The position numbers and the translations under genes are program-made. A model generated the notes under the pieces. It ran no database searches and was not told the origin of the DNA. It was given only the letters and a program-made list of their open reading frames with translations. From Acanthochlamys bracteata (taxonomy: Eukaryota; Streptophyta; Magnoliopsida; Pandanales; Velloziaceae), in assembly GCA_019914995.1 (NCBI GenBank), contig CM034128.1, forward strand, positions 10,435,501-10,499,500: 64,000 nt of DNA. Direction: 5' to 3'. This document shows positions 26,118-38,554 of the stretch, one piece after another. How positions within the stretch are numbered: the stretch's first letter is position 1; each line of letters starts with the position of its first letter.

Positions 26118-26335
26118 CTAACGGTTGTGATTAAACACACGTATCACATAAGCATCCAGCATCATCCGACGGCTGAGGAGAAAACACACGTGTTACAGAA
26201 ACAACTCAGACGGACGGTCACAAGAATAGTTTGGTTGGATGGGTTTTCGAAAAGCACATGGTGAGAGGGGATGTAGCCGTTAAACTCCTAGCTTACAAAC
26301 GGTTGTGATTTATTTATCACGAACTAGCCGTTAGT
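26118..26335. promoter_or_regulatory. Four MSA-type (AACGG) mitotic elements
   Basis: The core AACGG occurs at 26120-26124 (CTAACGGTTG) and 26298-26302 (AAACGGTTG) on the plus strand, and at 26277-26281 (TTTAACGGCTA) and 26328-26332 (CTAACGGCTA) on the minus strand. This matches the M-specific activator element bound by three-repeat MYB3R factors, which drives G2/M expression of B-type cyclins. The cluster sits about 65-280 bp before the likely transcription start of the cyclin B2 gene, the expected place. Binding is inferred from the motif, not shown. Confidence 0.75.
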
Positions 26336-26399
26336 TTTGAAAAAAGCAAGCGGTCTCTTATCGGACAAATATAATAATACCCTTCATCTTGTTCCCCGT

Positions 26400-27469
26400 A
26401 ATTCTCTGCACTCAAATCTCGACAACGAATTCATTCATTTGTTCGTTCTTCACAGTCAGTGAAAGAACGAACAACGATTGAGTGAAGAGAAAGAGAGCAG
26501 AGATTTGGGGAGTTCTCTCTTTCTGTTATTTTCTTGATTTTTGGGTTGATTCAAAAAAGGACGTAGATCGGTGGAGCTGATCGGTTTTTCAGGGTAATAA
26601 TCTGTTCATTTGAGGTTTAATTAACGAAAAAATAGTGAAAGAATAGTTCTTTTGAGTGTTTGTAGTAAATTTTGAAAGAATTTTTGGTTTTTCTAGACGT
26701 GTTCTTTAAGAGTTATGATGATCAATTTGTTATAGAAATAGTTGTTTTCCTAGAAAAAGAAAAAACTTCTTTCTTAGATGTTTATCATAAATATTTATGG
26801 GAATTTTTATGTCTTGATTGGGTTGGGGAACGTTAATCGGTTCGTTCAAGTTGATTGTCAACTGGGTATTCGCTGAAATGCTTGATTGACCCTGGGGTCT
26901 TCAGTTTTGTTTCTGTTTTATGGTTTTGGAGCTTGGCATTAGCTCGGAATCTGTTACTGTGATTTCTCTTTATTCTTTCATTATTTGGGGAGGATCAAAG
27001 ATGGGTTTTGACAATGTTGGAGTTTTCAATGGCTTCTTTGAAATTGTTTCATGGTACGGGAGAAAATTTGGACTTTGTTTGGAGCTGGGGAGTTTCTGAG
27101 AATACTGATTCCATTTGGTGGTTCTTTGCGGGAATCTCTTACGGGATCGAAGGGTTTCTGGAGGTTGAAAGTTTAGTTTGGGGAAAATTGGAATAATCTA
27201 TAAAGAAGAGTGCTGGATCTGTAGTTGGTCTGAAAATCTTATGTGATGGAAATTTTATTTGAAGAAGTTGACCACTTTTAAGAAAGACTTAACGGCTGGA
27301 GACGTTTCTCTTAAATAAATTTGTATTTACTGCCCTTTGAAGTGTCTCAGATTTGGTTCAAACATCTCATGATTTATTGACTTCTTTAGACATGCTTCTC
27401 AATCATCACTAGGGAAATTGTTTGATTGAGTAAGTGGTGTTTCTAAATGTAGGGATATAGCAAGCAGAG
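26400..27469 (+). other. Cyclin B2 leader exon and 5'UTR intron
   Basis: The leader probably starts near 26400 and ends at a CAGG/GTAATA donor (intron from 26594). An acceptor TTCTAAATGTAG ends at 27452, followed by 17 bases of leader before the ATG at 27470. The inferred leader intron is about 860 bp. Small ORFs inside it have no conserved content. Confidence 0.55.
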
Positions 27470-30069
27470 ATGGAGAATAGAGTGGATGAGAACACTGGTC
27501 TCACAAGAGGTACAATTTCAATTCTTCTGCATCAGTAAGTTTTTTATTTTAGTTGTTTTTTATGGTTCTTTGTAGTTAAGTTGATGCCATTGATTGTTCT
27601 TGAGAAGGTCTTGGAATGGAAGGAGTGGTGAAGAATGAGCCAGAGATGGGGAATACCAACCGCAGGGCACTGCGAGACATTCGGAACTTGGTTGGTGCAC
27701 CACAGTATCCCTGTGCCATCACTAAGAGGGCTTTCGAAGAGTAACAACACTAAGATTCAATTTGATGCTATATTTCAGCTTGAGTTCAATGAACTATCAT
27801 GTTTATGGGATTTCTTGTATTGAATTTTTTCCGTTTTTGGTATCCAGCAAGATGCCTATTTATGAGAACAACCCTCGAGCTATGACAAGGTTAAATTTAG
27901 AAATTAGGATTCTTTTTCAGTTTTGATGCAGACATTTTCATTCTTGTACTGAAATTTTTTGCTGTTTCTAATGTTCTAGGAGTTTTGCTGCTTCCTTGAC
28001 AAACAAACCACGACTCAACCACCAGGTAAATCACCTTTGCTGGAACTTTTTCATACAAGAATATTTGTTGTTGAGAATGGCTAGACTCTAGATTTTATTT
28101 TTTTGTTATTTCACAGAAGATAAACTGGTGTAGTGATTATTTTTAAAATATTCCTTAACTGAATTCTTTAATCCCTACAGAAGAACGCAAGACTTGAACC
28201 GATTGGGAGCGAGAGGCAGAAGAGATCGCTATCATCTGCTCTGGTTTCAAATGGCTACGACGAGTATGCTGCTATTGATGTAGATGACTTCAGATCATCT
28301 GATGACTTGCCTCTTGCAATGGCAGAGGAGATGCAAGACATGGTTTGTTTCACAAAGCCATTTTTACTTGGTTGTGCAACTGGTAGATAGATTTTCTTAA
28401 CATCTAGTGCTTTGTTAGGCCTGCGCCATTGAACCTTCAGAAATTGTCTCCAGGTTAACAGGGAAGCTGAACATGAGGAGATTGAGATGGAGGGCTTGGA
28501 AATGGAGATGATACCTGATCTAGATAGCTGCGACGCTAGAAACCCCTTGGCTGTTGTGGAGTACATTGAAGACATATACAGCTTCTACAGAAGAACTGAG
28601 GTGAATATGGTTAATAATCAGCTGTGCTCCTGGTTCTTCTGTTATATCCTGTTCAAAGCATATTAGCACAAGTCCAGTGCATTTCTCACTTAGGAGATGT
28701 GTGTCAATGTACATGCTGAATTATTGATTTTAGTGATTGATTTTACATCCCAAATGAATTTAGTAATCAAAACCACCGTAGGCTAGTTAATCTATTCATT
28801 TGCTTTCATTTCAAACTCCGGGGAGTGTATGTGAAGTTAATTTATCTGGCTCTTTCCTTCAGGAATCTAGCTGCGTCTTCTCAAACTACATGTTGAACCA
28901 ATATGATATCAACGAGAAAATGCGGGCTATCTTGATTGACTGGCTAATTGAGGTGCCTTGGATGCGAACTTAATCTATAAACTCACTCATTCTTAGCCTA
29001 AAATTAACCAATGAATCTTACAATTTTCTCTTACAGGTACACTACAAGTTCGAGCTCATGGATGAGACACTGTTTCTGACAGTGAACATCATAGACAGAT
29101 TTTTGGAGCGGCAGAAAGTTGTGAGGAAGAAACTCCAACTGGTTGGAGTGACTGCCATGCTCCTTGCATGCAAGTATGAGGAGGTCTCAGTCCCAGTTGT
29201 GGAGGACTTGATTTTAATTTCGGACAGAGCTTACTCTCGAGCAGAAGTTCTTGAAATGGTAATTTCTTTGTCCGAACCATATTATATATGCCCTCCTATT
29301 GTATCCTGAGTAGCTAGTTTTGTCAATACAACATCCTCAGCTCTGAAAGCATAATTTTCAAATTAGTTTCATGACCTGGGAATTTCAGAATCCACAGTAT
29401 ATTTAGTACTTCCAATTTGGTTGTATTAATACGGTCTTTGTTCTGATTTTTTACTTGTTGTGATGGCTGACGAGAGCAGGAGAGGTTGATGGTGAACACC
29501 TTGGAGTTCAACATGTCTGTTCCAACACCATACGTTTTCATGAGGAGGTTTCTCAAAGCAGCTAATTCTGACAGAAAGGTACCTCCCTTAGAAATCACAA
29601 GTAGATCAAACACTATTCGAACATATATATTTCTGTATTTCATCAACTGTTTGTCTAAAATGCAGCTGGATCTGCTCTCGTTTTTCATGGTTGAGCTCTG
29701 CCTAGTTGAGTACCAAATGCTCAAGTTCAGGCCCTCGCTGCTAGCTGCTGCTGCAATCTACACTGCTCATTGTACACTCCAAGGATTCAGAAGCTGGGCA
29801 AGGACTATTGAATTTCATACTAACTATTCAGAGGAACAGCTTCTGTAAGTCCCTCTGCAATCATGTTATAGGTGATGCATGCATTGCATCGACCTGCTGA
29901 TTTTTTGCTTGTTCTGTGCTGCAGAGAGTGTGCAAGGATGATGGTTGAGTTTCACAGGAACGCATCTGTCGGCAAGCTTACTGGAGTCCACAGGAAATAC
30001 AGCACGTTCAAGTTTGGTTGTGCGGCAAAATCACAACCTGCACTCTTTCTGTTGGAAACACAATTCTAG
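27470..30069 (+). CDS. CYCB2: G2/mitotic-specific cyclin B2
   Basis: Regulatory partner of cyclin-dependent kinase at entry into mitosis. Eleven GT-AG exons: 27470-27509, 27608-27740, 27848-27889, 27980-28025, 28181-28342, 28454-28600, 28863-28952, 29037-29258, 29480-29578, 29666-29844, 29925-30069, giving 434 residues. The N-terminus has a destruction box RRALRDIRN at residues 32-40 (RxxLxxxxN), used by the APC/C for degradation. The first cyclin box contains [19 protein letters not shown], with the HxKF motif of B-type cyclins, and the [12 protein letters not shown] block; the second box spans roughly residues 310-420. The C-terminal [10 protein letters not shown] is typical of plant B2 rather than B1 members. 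MSA elements upstream fit a G2/M promoter. Confidence 0.96.
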
Positions 30070-31284
30070 CAGCAGAACCAGATCACTCCCCCGTGTACAT
30101 TTCAATCTAACATTATCGAGGCGCCGGATCACAGAGGGATGTTCTATCTGAGCATCTTGATAGTGTGCAACAGAAGTTGCGGTGAGAGCGAAAAGTCTGC
30201 AATGGAAATTGCAGCAACCAGAAAACCTTTGCATGTTGTGTGTGAGTCTCTTTTAATTTCTGATGAACAATATCCTTCTATAAATTTCGCGAGCCGGAAT
30301 TTGTCATTCGTTTGTAATCTGCTTATTTACATGTGTATAAACTTGGGTTTACTTGCATACCAACACTTTCAAAAGCTAAATGTTGCACTGATGAGCGGCA
30401 TACAACAACAATTATCAAAGAAAGCTTTGAAAGTGCTTATAAAATACAAGACGTTCAAAATTATTTATAAAATAATTTTTTTTCAAAATAAAAATAGTTT
30501 TAAATTTTTTTTAAATGAGTTTGACGTTTTAATCTAAAAAAATAAAAATTACATATAAAAATTAAACTATATACAACTTTTAATAAAATATTATAAAATA
30601 TTTATTAAAAATACGACTTCTTTGGGTTAAATGAAATTACAACGCTCGGCTAAGTCTCCCAAATTGGTTTAGCTTATCAAATACTTTTCCTTCTAAAAAA
30701 ATATAAAATGTTCTATAATATTGTATAGAACTTTATAAAATTTAAAGATATAAAAAAATCATATATCGTATAATTTTTAAATATATAATTTTTATTAAAA
30801 AGTCAAGCTTATTTTCAAAATTATTTATAAGTTTTTATTCTCATAAAAACTCTTTATCATAAATACTTCTAAATGTCTCTTAAAAAAACCTCTAAATTGT
30901 GTTTGAAATGATTATCATTCCAAATAAGCATTGATCTTCCAATAAATTTTCTATATTATTTTACAGAATTTTTTTGAATATAGAAAATATAAAAGAATTA
31001 TATAACGTAAAAGTTTTATATGTATAAATTTACTTTTTTAAGATAAAAAAATGTTAAGCTTGTTTAGTCATTTTTCAAAAATTTTTAAAATATTATCTAT
31101 TTTTAAAAAGTTCTATTTTATAAATTTTCCTAAATGACCACTAAAAACGTTATTTGGAGATAAAATTATTGGACAAATTTGTTGCTAAAAGAGGTTAGAA
31201 TGATCTAAAAAACTTAATTTATCACTTAGAAAATAATTTATGTATTATTTGGTTGACATATATGGCTTTAGTAAAGTATAAGCA
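30070..31284. other. Cyclin B2 3'UTR and AT-rich spacer
   Basis: The 3'UTR likely reaches about 30350. From 30400 onward the DNA is A/T-run rich, with patches such as CTTTGAAAGTGCTTATAAAA that resemble the ends of the window's MITE-like elements. No gene was seen. Confidence 0.45.
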
Positions 31285-31655
31285 CATTAGGATTTAGGCA
31301 TGTTTGTGATGGCTAAAAAAATGAAATTTTTTTTTTATGATTTGAAAAAAATATTTATTCATTTCGTAAATTTAAAATTTTTAAATATTAAACTTTTTTA
31401 GTTAAAAAACTTTAGAAAAATTTAAAAATACTTCTAAAACCTACTTTTCTAAAATAAAAAATATTTTTATTTTATTTTAATAAACAAACTATATTATTTA
31501 AATTTTTAAAAATAATAAAATATTTTATTATGTATTATTTTTATATATTTTTAAATAAATTTTATAAAATATATAAATAATTTATTAAAAATATAAACTA
31601 AAACATTAGAAAAGTGTTTTTCCACGAAGCAATATCAAACGCATCCCTATAATCA
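31285..31655. repeat. MITE-like element with GTTTG ends
   Basis: Left end reads GGCATGTTTGTGATGGCT; the complement of the right end reads GGATGCGTTTGATATTGCT, so the two ends are imperfect inverted repeats. The inside is AT-rich and non-coding. About 370 bp long. It belongs to the same loose family as the elements at 36888, 38125, 44893 and 53905. Confidence 0.45.
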
Positions 31656-31669
31656 CTTCCGATCGGTCA

Positions 31670-32300
31670 CACCAATTGTAAAACCCGGAACGGCCCGGTC
31701 CGGATCAACCCGAAAATCGCCGGTTCGGAATATAAATTGATCCGGATTTATAATAAAATCGTTTGTGCAATCGACCCGTTCTGATCCGCTTCGATCCGGT
31801 CGAACCGAATTAAATTAAATTTTAAAAATTTTAAATTTATGATATATTGATATAAAAATAATTATTAGTAGCCTTATATTGAAATATAATATGTAGTTTA
31901 TATTTTATATTTGGATATAATAATACAAAAAAATAAGTTTATTATATTTTATTTATAAATATTTATTATTAGTAATTTTTAAATTTTTATATTACTAATT
32001 TTGTTAAATTATAAGAAAAATAACAAAATTATTTTAAAACAAAGAATTTCTTTTGAAATTTATTATTTAAAATATTTTTTATTTTTTTATATCTTTTTTG
32101 TTAGTTTATTTTTTTTTTATGACTTCTAATAAAGAAAAATTTTATTATTTTTTTTTAAAATAATAAGTGTTCGTACTACCGTCAATGCTTTAATATTTTT
32201 GACATGACGGTTCAACTCATTGACTCGACGGATCAATCCGTGATCCGTTAAACCGAATAATTTTTCGATTTAATGTTCAATTCGATTTTTATAACTATGC
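31670..32300. repeat. Dispersed-repeat-like element with CCGG/CGGTTC-rich ends
   Basis: The left part (31680-31810) is dense in CCCGG, GGTCCGG, CCGGTTCGG and GATCCGG words, the middle 350 bp is AT-rich, and the right part (32160-32290) has GACGGTTCAACTC, GACTCGACGGATC and TTAAACCGAAT words. This composition is typical of degraded non-autonomous plant transposons. No ORF, target duplication or exact terminal repeat was confirmed. Confidence 0.35.
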
Positions 32301-32497
32301 ACCAATGTCCAAAAGGAGGTTCAGTCGTTGTCGTATCCATTTTTGAATTTGCCCCGCAAAAAATAAGTAGAGCAAAACAGAATTTTGTTAACCTTTACGT
32401 AAGTGGGCCCAAATTACGGCCGACTAAAATGGAAGTCCAGTTCTCTTTAACCATAACAGATCAGAAAAATAACTAAAAAGTAGGCCCACCCAAGATG

Positions 32498-32507
32498 GTG
32501 ACGTCAC
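32498..32507. promoter_or_regulatory. Palindromic bZIP site GTGACGTCAC
   Basis: A perfect 10-bp palindrome with the TGACGTCA core bound by plant bZIP factors (TGA and C/S groups). It lies about 460 bp before the serine acetyltransferase start codon, and two GGCCCA-type site II words flank it at about 32404 and 32483. Regulation of that gene is inferred from position only. Confidence 0.5.
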
Positions 32508-32963
32508 TTAGATTCCCATCTTACGGCTGAGAAAGTTTTAGCCTCACATGCGTTATCTCCTTCCCCCACCGCACTCGAACCGCCGCGGTCAACTTGTTTT
32601 CTTTGGAGTCGTTCTTGCAAAAACAAATTGAATGTATACCAAGTGTCAGTGCATACTAATCAATTTATAGGACTTGTTGTGTAAGTTATTAAAACATGAT
32701 AAGAGCATCATTGCATAAAAATATTTTATGGGACTTGGTTTGCATATAAAACTTAATAAAAAGCAATAATCTTAATAAATAAAAAGCGGCGTATTCTGTA
32801 TAGAAAATAAAAATAAAGAATAAAGAAAAACTAAAATCAAAGGGGCGCATTTTTTCAGTCTTCTTCTTTCTTTCCCCGCCACGGCCGTTACTTCTCTCTT
32901 TTAATCACACGCTCTTCCGCCGCCGAGCTCAGGCGAGATTAGATTTCCGGAAGGAGGTGAAGA

Positions 32964-35900
32964 ATGTCTTGCAGATGCGTGGTGATAGAAGAAGAGTCTA
33001 GCGAGATCAAATCGAAGAATTTTACCTGTTCGTCTTTGAATTATTCATCGGCGAAGTCGCGGCCGGAGAAGGTGTTCCTTGGTATTTGTTCGGAGGGAGA
33101 GGAGGAAAATTCGAAGATGATTGTTTCGGTTATGGATTCTTCCGGCGATCCTATTTGGGATGCTATTCGGGTTGAAGCTAAGTCGGAGGTAATTGATTGG
33201 TTGGAGCTATTTTATTTTATTCTTTTCGTTTGTCTATTTCGAAAATTTTGGGTATTTGCCGTCTACTACTGTTTAGATATGGCGATCTTTAGTGTTAAAG
33301 TTTTTCTTTACTTTTATCTTTAAATATTAATTAATGCTTGTGGTTTGCTGTTTCCTTTTTAAATTATTTTCTTTTAGTTTTTAAAGTTAGTTTTTTTGTT
33401 CTGGAGCTGAGCTCTTATTTAGTCTGTTTGATTTTCTCCACTTGACGATTTTGGAGAATTATTTGAACTTTTGCTCCTCTTGTTTATTAGACAGGAAAGC
33501 CTTCCTATTCTGATTAGCTGGGAGTCCTTTGTGTTGCTTGGGTGGTTGTTTGGTAGATGATAAGGCATAACAATGAGATCCGTCTTTCCTTGATACAATG
33601 TTTAGCTTGGAACCTTTTCAATTTCCATTCATAGAAGGGCTGCAGTATATGGAACTTTGCATTGAAGTCTCAAGAGATTGGATTTGACTGCATGAACTTG
33701 AAATTGTACTTTGACTGCATTCAAGTCGCAGCTTTCACTTGAAGTTGTAATTTGGGTCTCTTTGTTTGGTTGGTGAGAAGAATTGGGATTGGGACCTTCT
33801 GATGTTAGAATTATGTGACTGTGCCCATTTCCCTTCCAAGAAAACAGTAAGGCAGATAACACTGATCTCATGTGTTTCACTGAGTAGCATAAGAAAATAT
33901 GGCACTGTTTCTGTCATTATCATAAAAAGGTTGGGTTCTTGTCCTGTGGTATAGCTTCCTATGCATCTCTGTTGGGCTAAGATGCCATGCAATTTTTGAT
34001 AATTGATAGTTGCTATCAGGGAACTTCACAACTAATAAAGTTAAACTCCATGTATTTTACCTTTTCTCCCTTGTTTTCTCTTGGTTTCAGTTCTCGTTCT
34101 TAAACAATGATTTCCTCATGTTGATTACTTTCAGGCGGAGAAGGAGCCAATCTTAAGTAGCTTCTTATATGCCAGTGTCTTATCTCATGATTGCTTGGAG
34201 CGGGCTTTGGGATTTGTACTTGCTAATAGGCTTCAGAATCCAACGTTGTTGGCAACGCAACTTATGGACATCTTTGATGATGTCATGATAAAAGACCGAG
34301 GAATCCAACGTGCAATTCGCCTAGATCTTAAGGTAGTTATTTCCATGTGTTGGACAAAAAAACCTGGCTACGTGGCTAGTACTTGAATAGCAAAAATAGA
34401 ATATGAGTTTTAATGCTACAGATACTGAAACAGGCTTTTAAAGATAGGGATCCAGCTTGTGCTTCATATAGTTGGGCTCTGCTGTATCTTAAGGTATGAT
34501 ATCTATTCATATACATGAGTTTCTTCAGAAAGATTTCAGTTTCTGTACTTATTTTTTCTATTACTTAGTATGGGTGCTACTATATTATTTTCTTGGCCTT
34601 AAATCCATCAGCATGTGGGGAGCATTTTCTAGCCAGTTTCCTCCTCTCTCTCGATAGTGCTCAAGTAGGGTTCTAACATGTGCACGTTTATCTTTAGGGT
34701 TATCATTCTTTACAATCTTACCGCGTAGCTCATGCACTGTGGGAGCAAGGGCGCAAAATTTTGGCATTGGCACTGCAAAGTCGAATAAGTGAGGTAGTTT
34801 ATTTAACAGTCGCGCTTGGCAATCTATTGTTGTACTGCTTTTTGTTATTCCGCATAGTTTCCTTTCTAATGTATGATTATCTTTTCCTATCCTTTTAGGT
34901 TTTTGCTGTGGATATTCACCCTGGTAAACTCTAGTCTTTTACACGCAGTTAAACTTTCATTTTCAACTAGATTTTTGTAAGCTCCAGTAATTTACAGCAT
35001 GAGAGTGGACATTTATATTCTCAAAAGCTGGCACACATATTGAAGGGTGTAGATGCTCTTCTCACATTTTATTTTCCATTCTTGAGCTGTTATGTTCATG
35101 TTTCTCAGCTATCCTCGTCATTGTCTTTTGATGTGCTAGAAATTCTGTGGAGGTAGTTGTTTGATATGGTCTTATCTGGTTTCCTCATGTTTGATGTGTA
35201 TGGTTTGTATCTCCTTCTGTAATCTACTTTATGCTGATGTCCTCATAGAAATTTTGTCTCATGCTAATGCTTGTTTAACAACATACAGCTGCAAAAATTG
35301 GTGAAGGAATTTTGTTAGATCATGGAACAGGATTGGTAATTGGTGAAACTGCTGTTGTTGGAAATAAGGTCTCCATGATGCAGGCAAGTCATAGATTGTG
35401 ACGTCTTTCTCTTCTTATTATATTCGCAATTCGCCACAATATTTGAAGATTATTCATATTGTGTAGATATTAGTTGTTTCTTATGTGTGTGGCTATTCTT
35501 AATTTAAAACTCCTTCATGTCATTTTATATTGTCCTGAATGAATCATGCATGCGGCCTATGGTAAAGGATTTTCTAAATACAGGTTCAGATAGTATGAGA
35601 ATTTGCAAACACACACTATTCAACACTGATATGTGACTGATACCTGTTCATTTATTTGACTAGTGAAACTTAAGTCTATTTAATTGATTTATCGCAATAA
35701 GAATAACACAAAAAAGTCTACAATTGGAGACTATTGAATTTATTGGACTTATGGAACTATCAGTCTTTTGCAAGCTTCTTATAAAGCCTTGTGTCTGGGC
35801 GCAATCATGTGTGAATTTTGATGTAAGTTTTTGTAATATGCCTGGTAGAGGACAATTATAGATGGACAGAAGCTGACTCTACAGTCTACATGTACTTTTA

Positions 35901-36786
35901 TGATTCGTAGTATTAGACTGTTGGACTTGTATCTTATAGGTGCCAAGATTTGAAAATGCTACAATACAACCCAAGAGTTACCATATGTGTGATTTGCTGT
36001 TGTTCTGTGCTGTTTTGTTCTGAAATGTTTTCTTGAGAGGCTTCTAATATTTTTCAGTGTGTCACATTGGGAGGAACTGGTAAGGAAATTGGGGATCGGC
36101 ATCCTAAAATCAGTCACGGTGCTCTAATCGGCGCTGGTGCCACTATCCTTGGAAATATTACTGTAGGAGAAGGTGCTGTAGTTTCTGCCGGTTCCCTTGT
36201 CTTAAACAATGTTCCTTCCCACAGGTTAGTTATGCCACCTAAATGGATTTAGTTAAACTTTGAAATGAGATCAAGTGTTTCTGCTTTGGAGATTGTTGAA
36301 GACTTGCTTCTCTCTACCAGCATGGCGTTGGGAAATCCAGCAAAGGTAGTTGGGCAAGTTGAAGAGAAGGACCCATCCTTAACTATGAAGCACGGTCGGT
36401 TTACTATGAATTTATCTTGAAGAGGCATTTTTGCTATTATTTAATGAGTACATGATACAATACTAATTTCCTTGCTTGACAAATTTTCTAATGATAATAG
36501 TTGTATTTCCTGCAGATGCTACAAGAGACTATTTTGAACGATTAGCCAATTCTCCGAGGGATGGTCGAGCAAACGGTGAGCCATCCTCATTTAGCGTAAT
36601 ATTGTAGCAGTTGAGGATATGAGTGCACTATACCAGCAAGAAGCGACCTACCATAATTCATTAATTCCTTTTGTTTATTGTTTACAGCCCTGAGCTTGCG
36701 AAGATAATAACAAATTTCTTAATATATTCTGATGGGCCCAACAACTTTCTAATCCTGCAGGGAGGATTGTTCCTGCAAGGAACTAG
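32964..36786 (+). CDS. Serine O-acetyltransferase, SERAT3-like
   Basis: Makes O-acetylserine from serine and acetyl-CoA, the carbon skeleton for cysteine, and binds O-acetylserine (thiol)lyase in the cysteine synthase complex. Ten exons: 32964-33188, 34135-34332, 34434-34493, 34698-34793, 34899-34923, 35289-35383, 36058-36224, 36321-36394, 36516-36575, 36761-36786, giving 341 residues. Many introns and a plain N-terminus (MSCRCVVIEEE) fit the cytosolic SERAT3 group; organellar SERAT genes are usually intron-poor. The N-terminal helical domain includes PILSSFLYASVLSHDCLERA; the left-handed beta-helix has hexapeptide repeats, the catalytic pair Asp198/His213 in DIHPAAKIGEGILLDH, and GGTGKEIGDRHPK. 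Intron 6 uses a GC donor (CAG/GCAAGT). The last intron is optional: if retained, translation ends at 36607 with SVIL, if removed at 36786 with PARN. The first nine exons are secure, the end less so. Confidence 0.92.
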
Positions 36787-36887
36787 TGACTACAGGTTGC
36801 CGGATGTATTTATTTACCTCGTATTCTCTGTAATTACACAAAAAATGTACTTCTTACGCTGCGAGGATCCTACAGTTAATTAAAGGT

Positions 36888-37135
36888 GCATTTAGAATTG
36901 CTTATGAAATAATTTTTTTTTAAAATAAGAGATATTTTTATTTTTTTTAGAAAAGTTTTATTTTTTTATTTTTAAAAAAATAATAAAAATATATAATAAA
37001 AAATTTTTATTATGTAAAATTTTTTTACATTATTTAAAATTTTAAATATATATAAAATATGTATTGAAAAATATAAAATTAAAAAAATTAAAAAGTTGTT
37101 TTTGGTATGCATTATCAAACGCAGTCTATGTAACC
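36888..37135. repeat. MITE-like element with TGCGTTTG-type ends
   Basis: About 250 bp of AT-rich sequence with imperfect inverted ends: GGTGCATTTAGAATTGC on the left and GACTGCGTTTGATAATGC as the complement of the right end. It lies just downstream of the serine acetyltransferase 3' end. The interior does not code. Confidence 0.5.
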
Positions 37136-38124
37136 AATTTCTATATTTAGTAGAAAGTGTTGTAGGTTTTACTCTTCGAACTTAGTGTTGGCAATGCTCT
37201 GTCAGAAGGCGTCCTTGTGAATGTTTTTACCTACGAAATAGTAAACCAGTATGCTGACGGCTATTGGATTATGGTTCTTTCATTATTTTGGTAGAAACTT
37301 TGTTAAAAGTGAATCTAGGATCTGTCACACAAGTAATCCAGGCAGACCTTGCGGCTCATAAAAATCAACCATAATTAGATACTGCTTGTGTCCAAATTAG
37401 ATGGTATTTGGCAATAGTTATGATATTATTTTTTATTTTAAAACTTTTTTAGATTTTAATAACTTTTAATAGTATTTAAAAAAATACATTTATAAATAAA
37501 TTATATATCATATAATATTTATTATTTCTAAAATAAAAAATAGTACAAATTCGTTTTCTAAAATTTTAAAATAAATTTTACTTGGCGTCTTTTTTACTTG
37601 CAATGTGTTGTTAACTTTTTGATGGTACGTATAGGGTACCTCGAGGAGACCTACAACTTTGTAGTACGTCAGATTCGGTGCCGTCTGTCATTCTTGGTGC
37701 AACGTACTTGCATCATCAACTGTTAACGAAGAACAAGGCTGAGATATATCCAGACACCATTGATCGATCATCTGTATGCACCTGGTTCTCCTACGCATGG
37801 CATCCGTGCAAGGTTACTTCCAAGTTCCGGTGGTCACTGGCGGCAATGTTTTTGCGCATTTTACAACTGGCTAGGGCTCGTCGTTCTCGGTAGCCGTGTG
37901 CCTCTTTCTCAATCCATCCTCTGGCGCTCATCTTTAGCTACAACCATCATGGTCATAAGATAAATAGCATTTGATAGCCGTTGTCATTATGCAACCAGGG
38001 ATACTAAAAAGATTTTCACATCTTCAAGGTTTGTATTTCTCCTCCTGATCCTATCTCTGATCCAAACTGCACCATCATAGTCTACTTCCGTCCGGGTCAA
38101 GCCAGTAAAATAATGCAGACGACC
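37136..38124. other. Spacer with an AT-rich patch and a GC-richer island
   Basis: An AT-rich patch at about 37390-37600 resembles the MITE-like elements, without clean ends. Between about 37620 and 38060 the composition rises in G+C and short frames such as GYFQVPVVTGGN appear, interrupted by stops. This may be a decayed gene fragment; I do not recognise the family. Confidence 0.3.
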
Positions 38125-38340
38125 CCCGTTTGACTTAGCATTTTTTTAATACTTTTTTTTAATTTTTAATTATATATTTTTTAAGTATTTAAAAAATTTA
38201 TTTAAAAATTTAGAAAGTGTTAAAAAAATTTTACTTAATAAAATTTTTTTTAAATAAAATTATTTTAAAAAAATAAAAATATTTTTTATTTTAAAAAAAT
38301 TTTATTTCATAAAAGCTCATTCGACATTTGAAGACGGCAT
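38125..38340. repeat. MITE-like AT-rich element
   Basis: About 215 bp. Left end CCGTTTGACTTAGCATTTTT; complement of the right end TGTCGAATGAGCTTTTATG, an imperfect inverted match. The interior is nearly all A and T. Same loose family as the other elements in this window. Confidence 0.4.
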
Positions 38341-38554
38341 CATCTGGACAAGTTCCGTTGCATTTCAAATAAATCTTCAGCAAACGACTTTGTTTTAAAC
38401 TATCATATCTTCGATCCTTGCTACAAGAAACTTATTGATATTGTCTGTGAACCTTCTTGGTTATTTATATTTGTTTAACTAAGAGAATGATCGAAGGTTT
38501 CCAATTTGACATTTTTTATTTGCAAACAATATGGGATAATCCAAACGCCTATAT

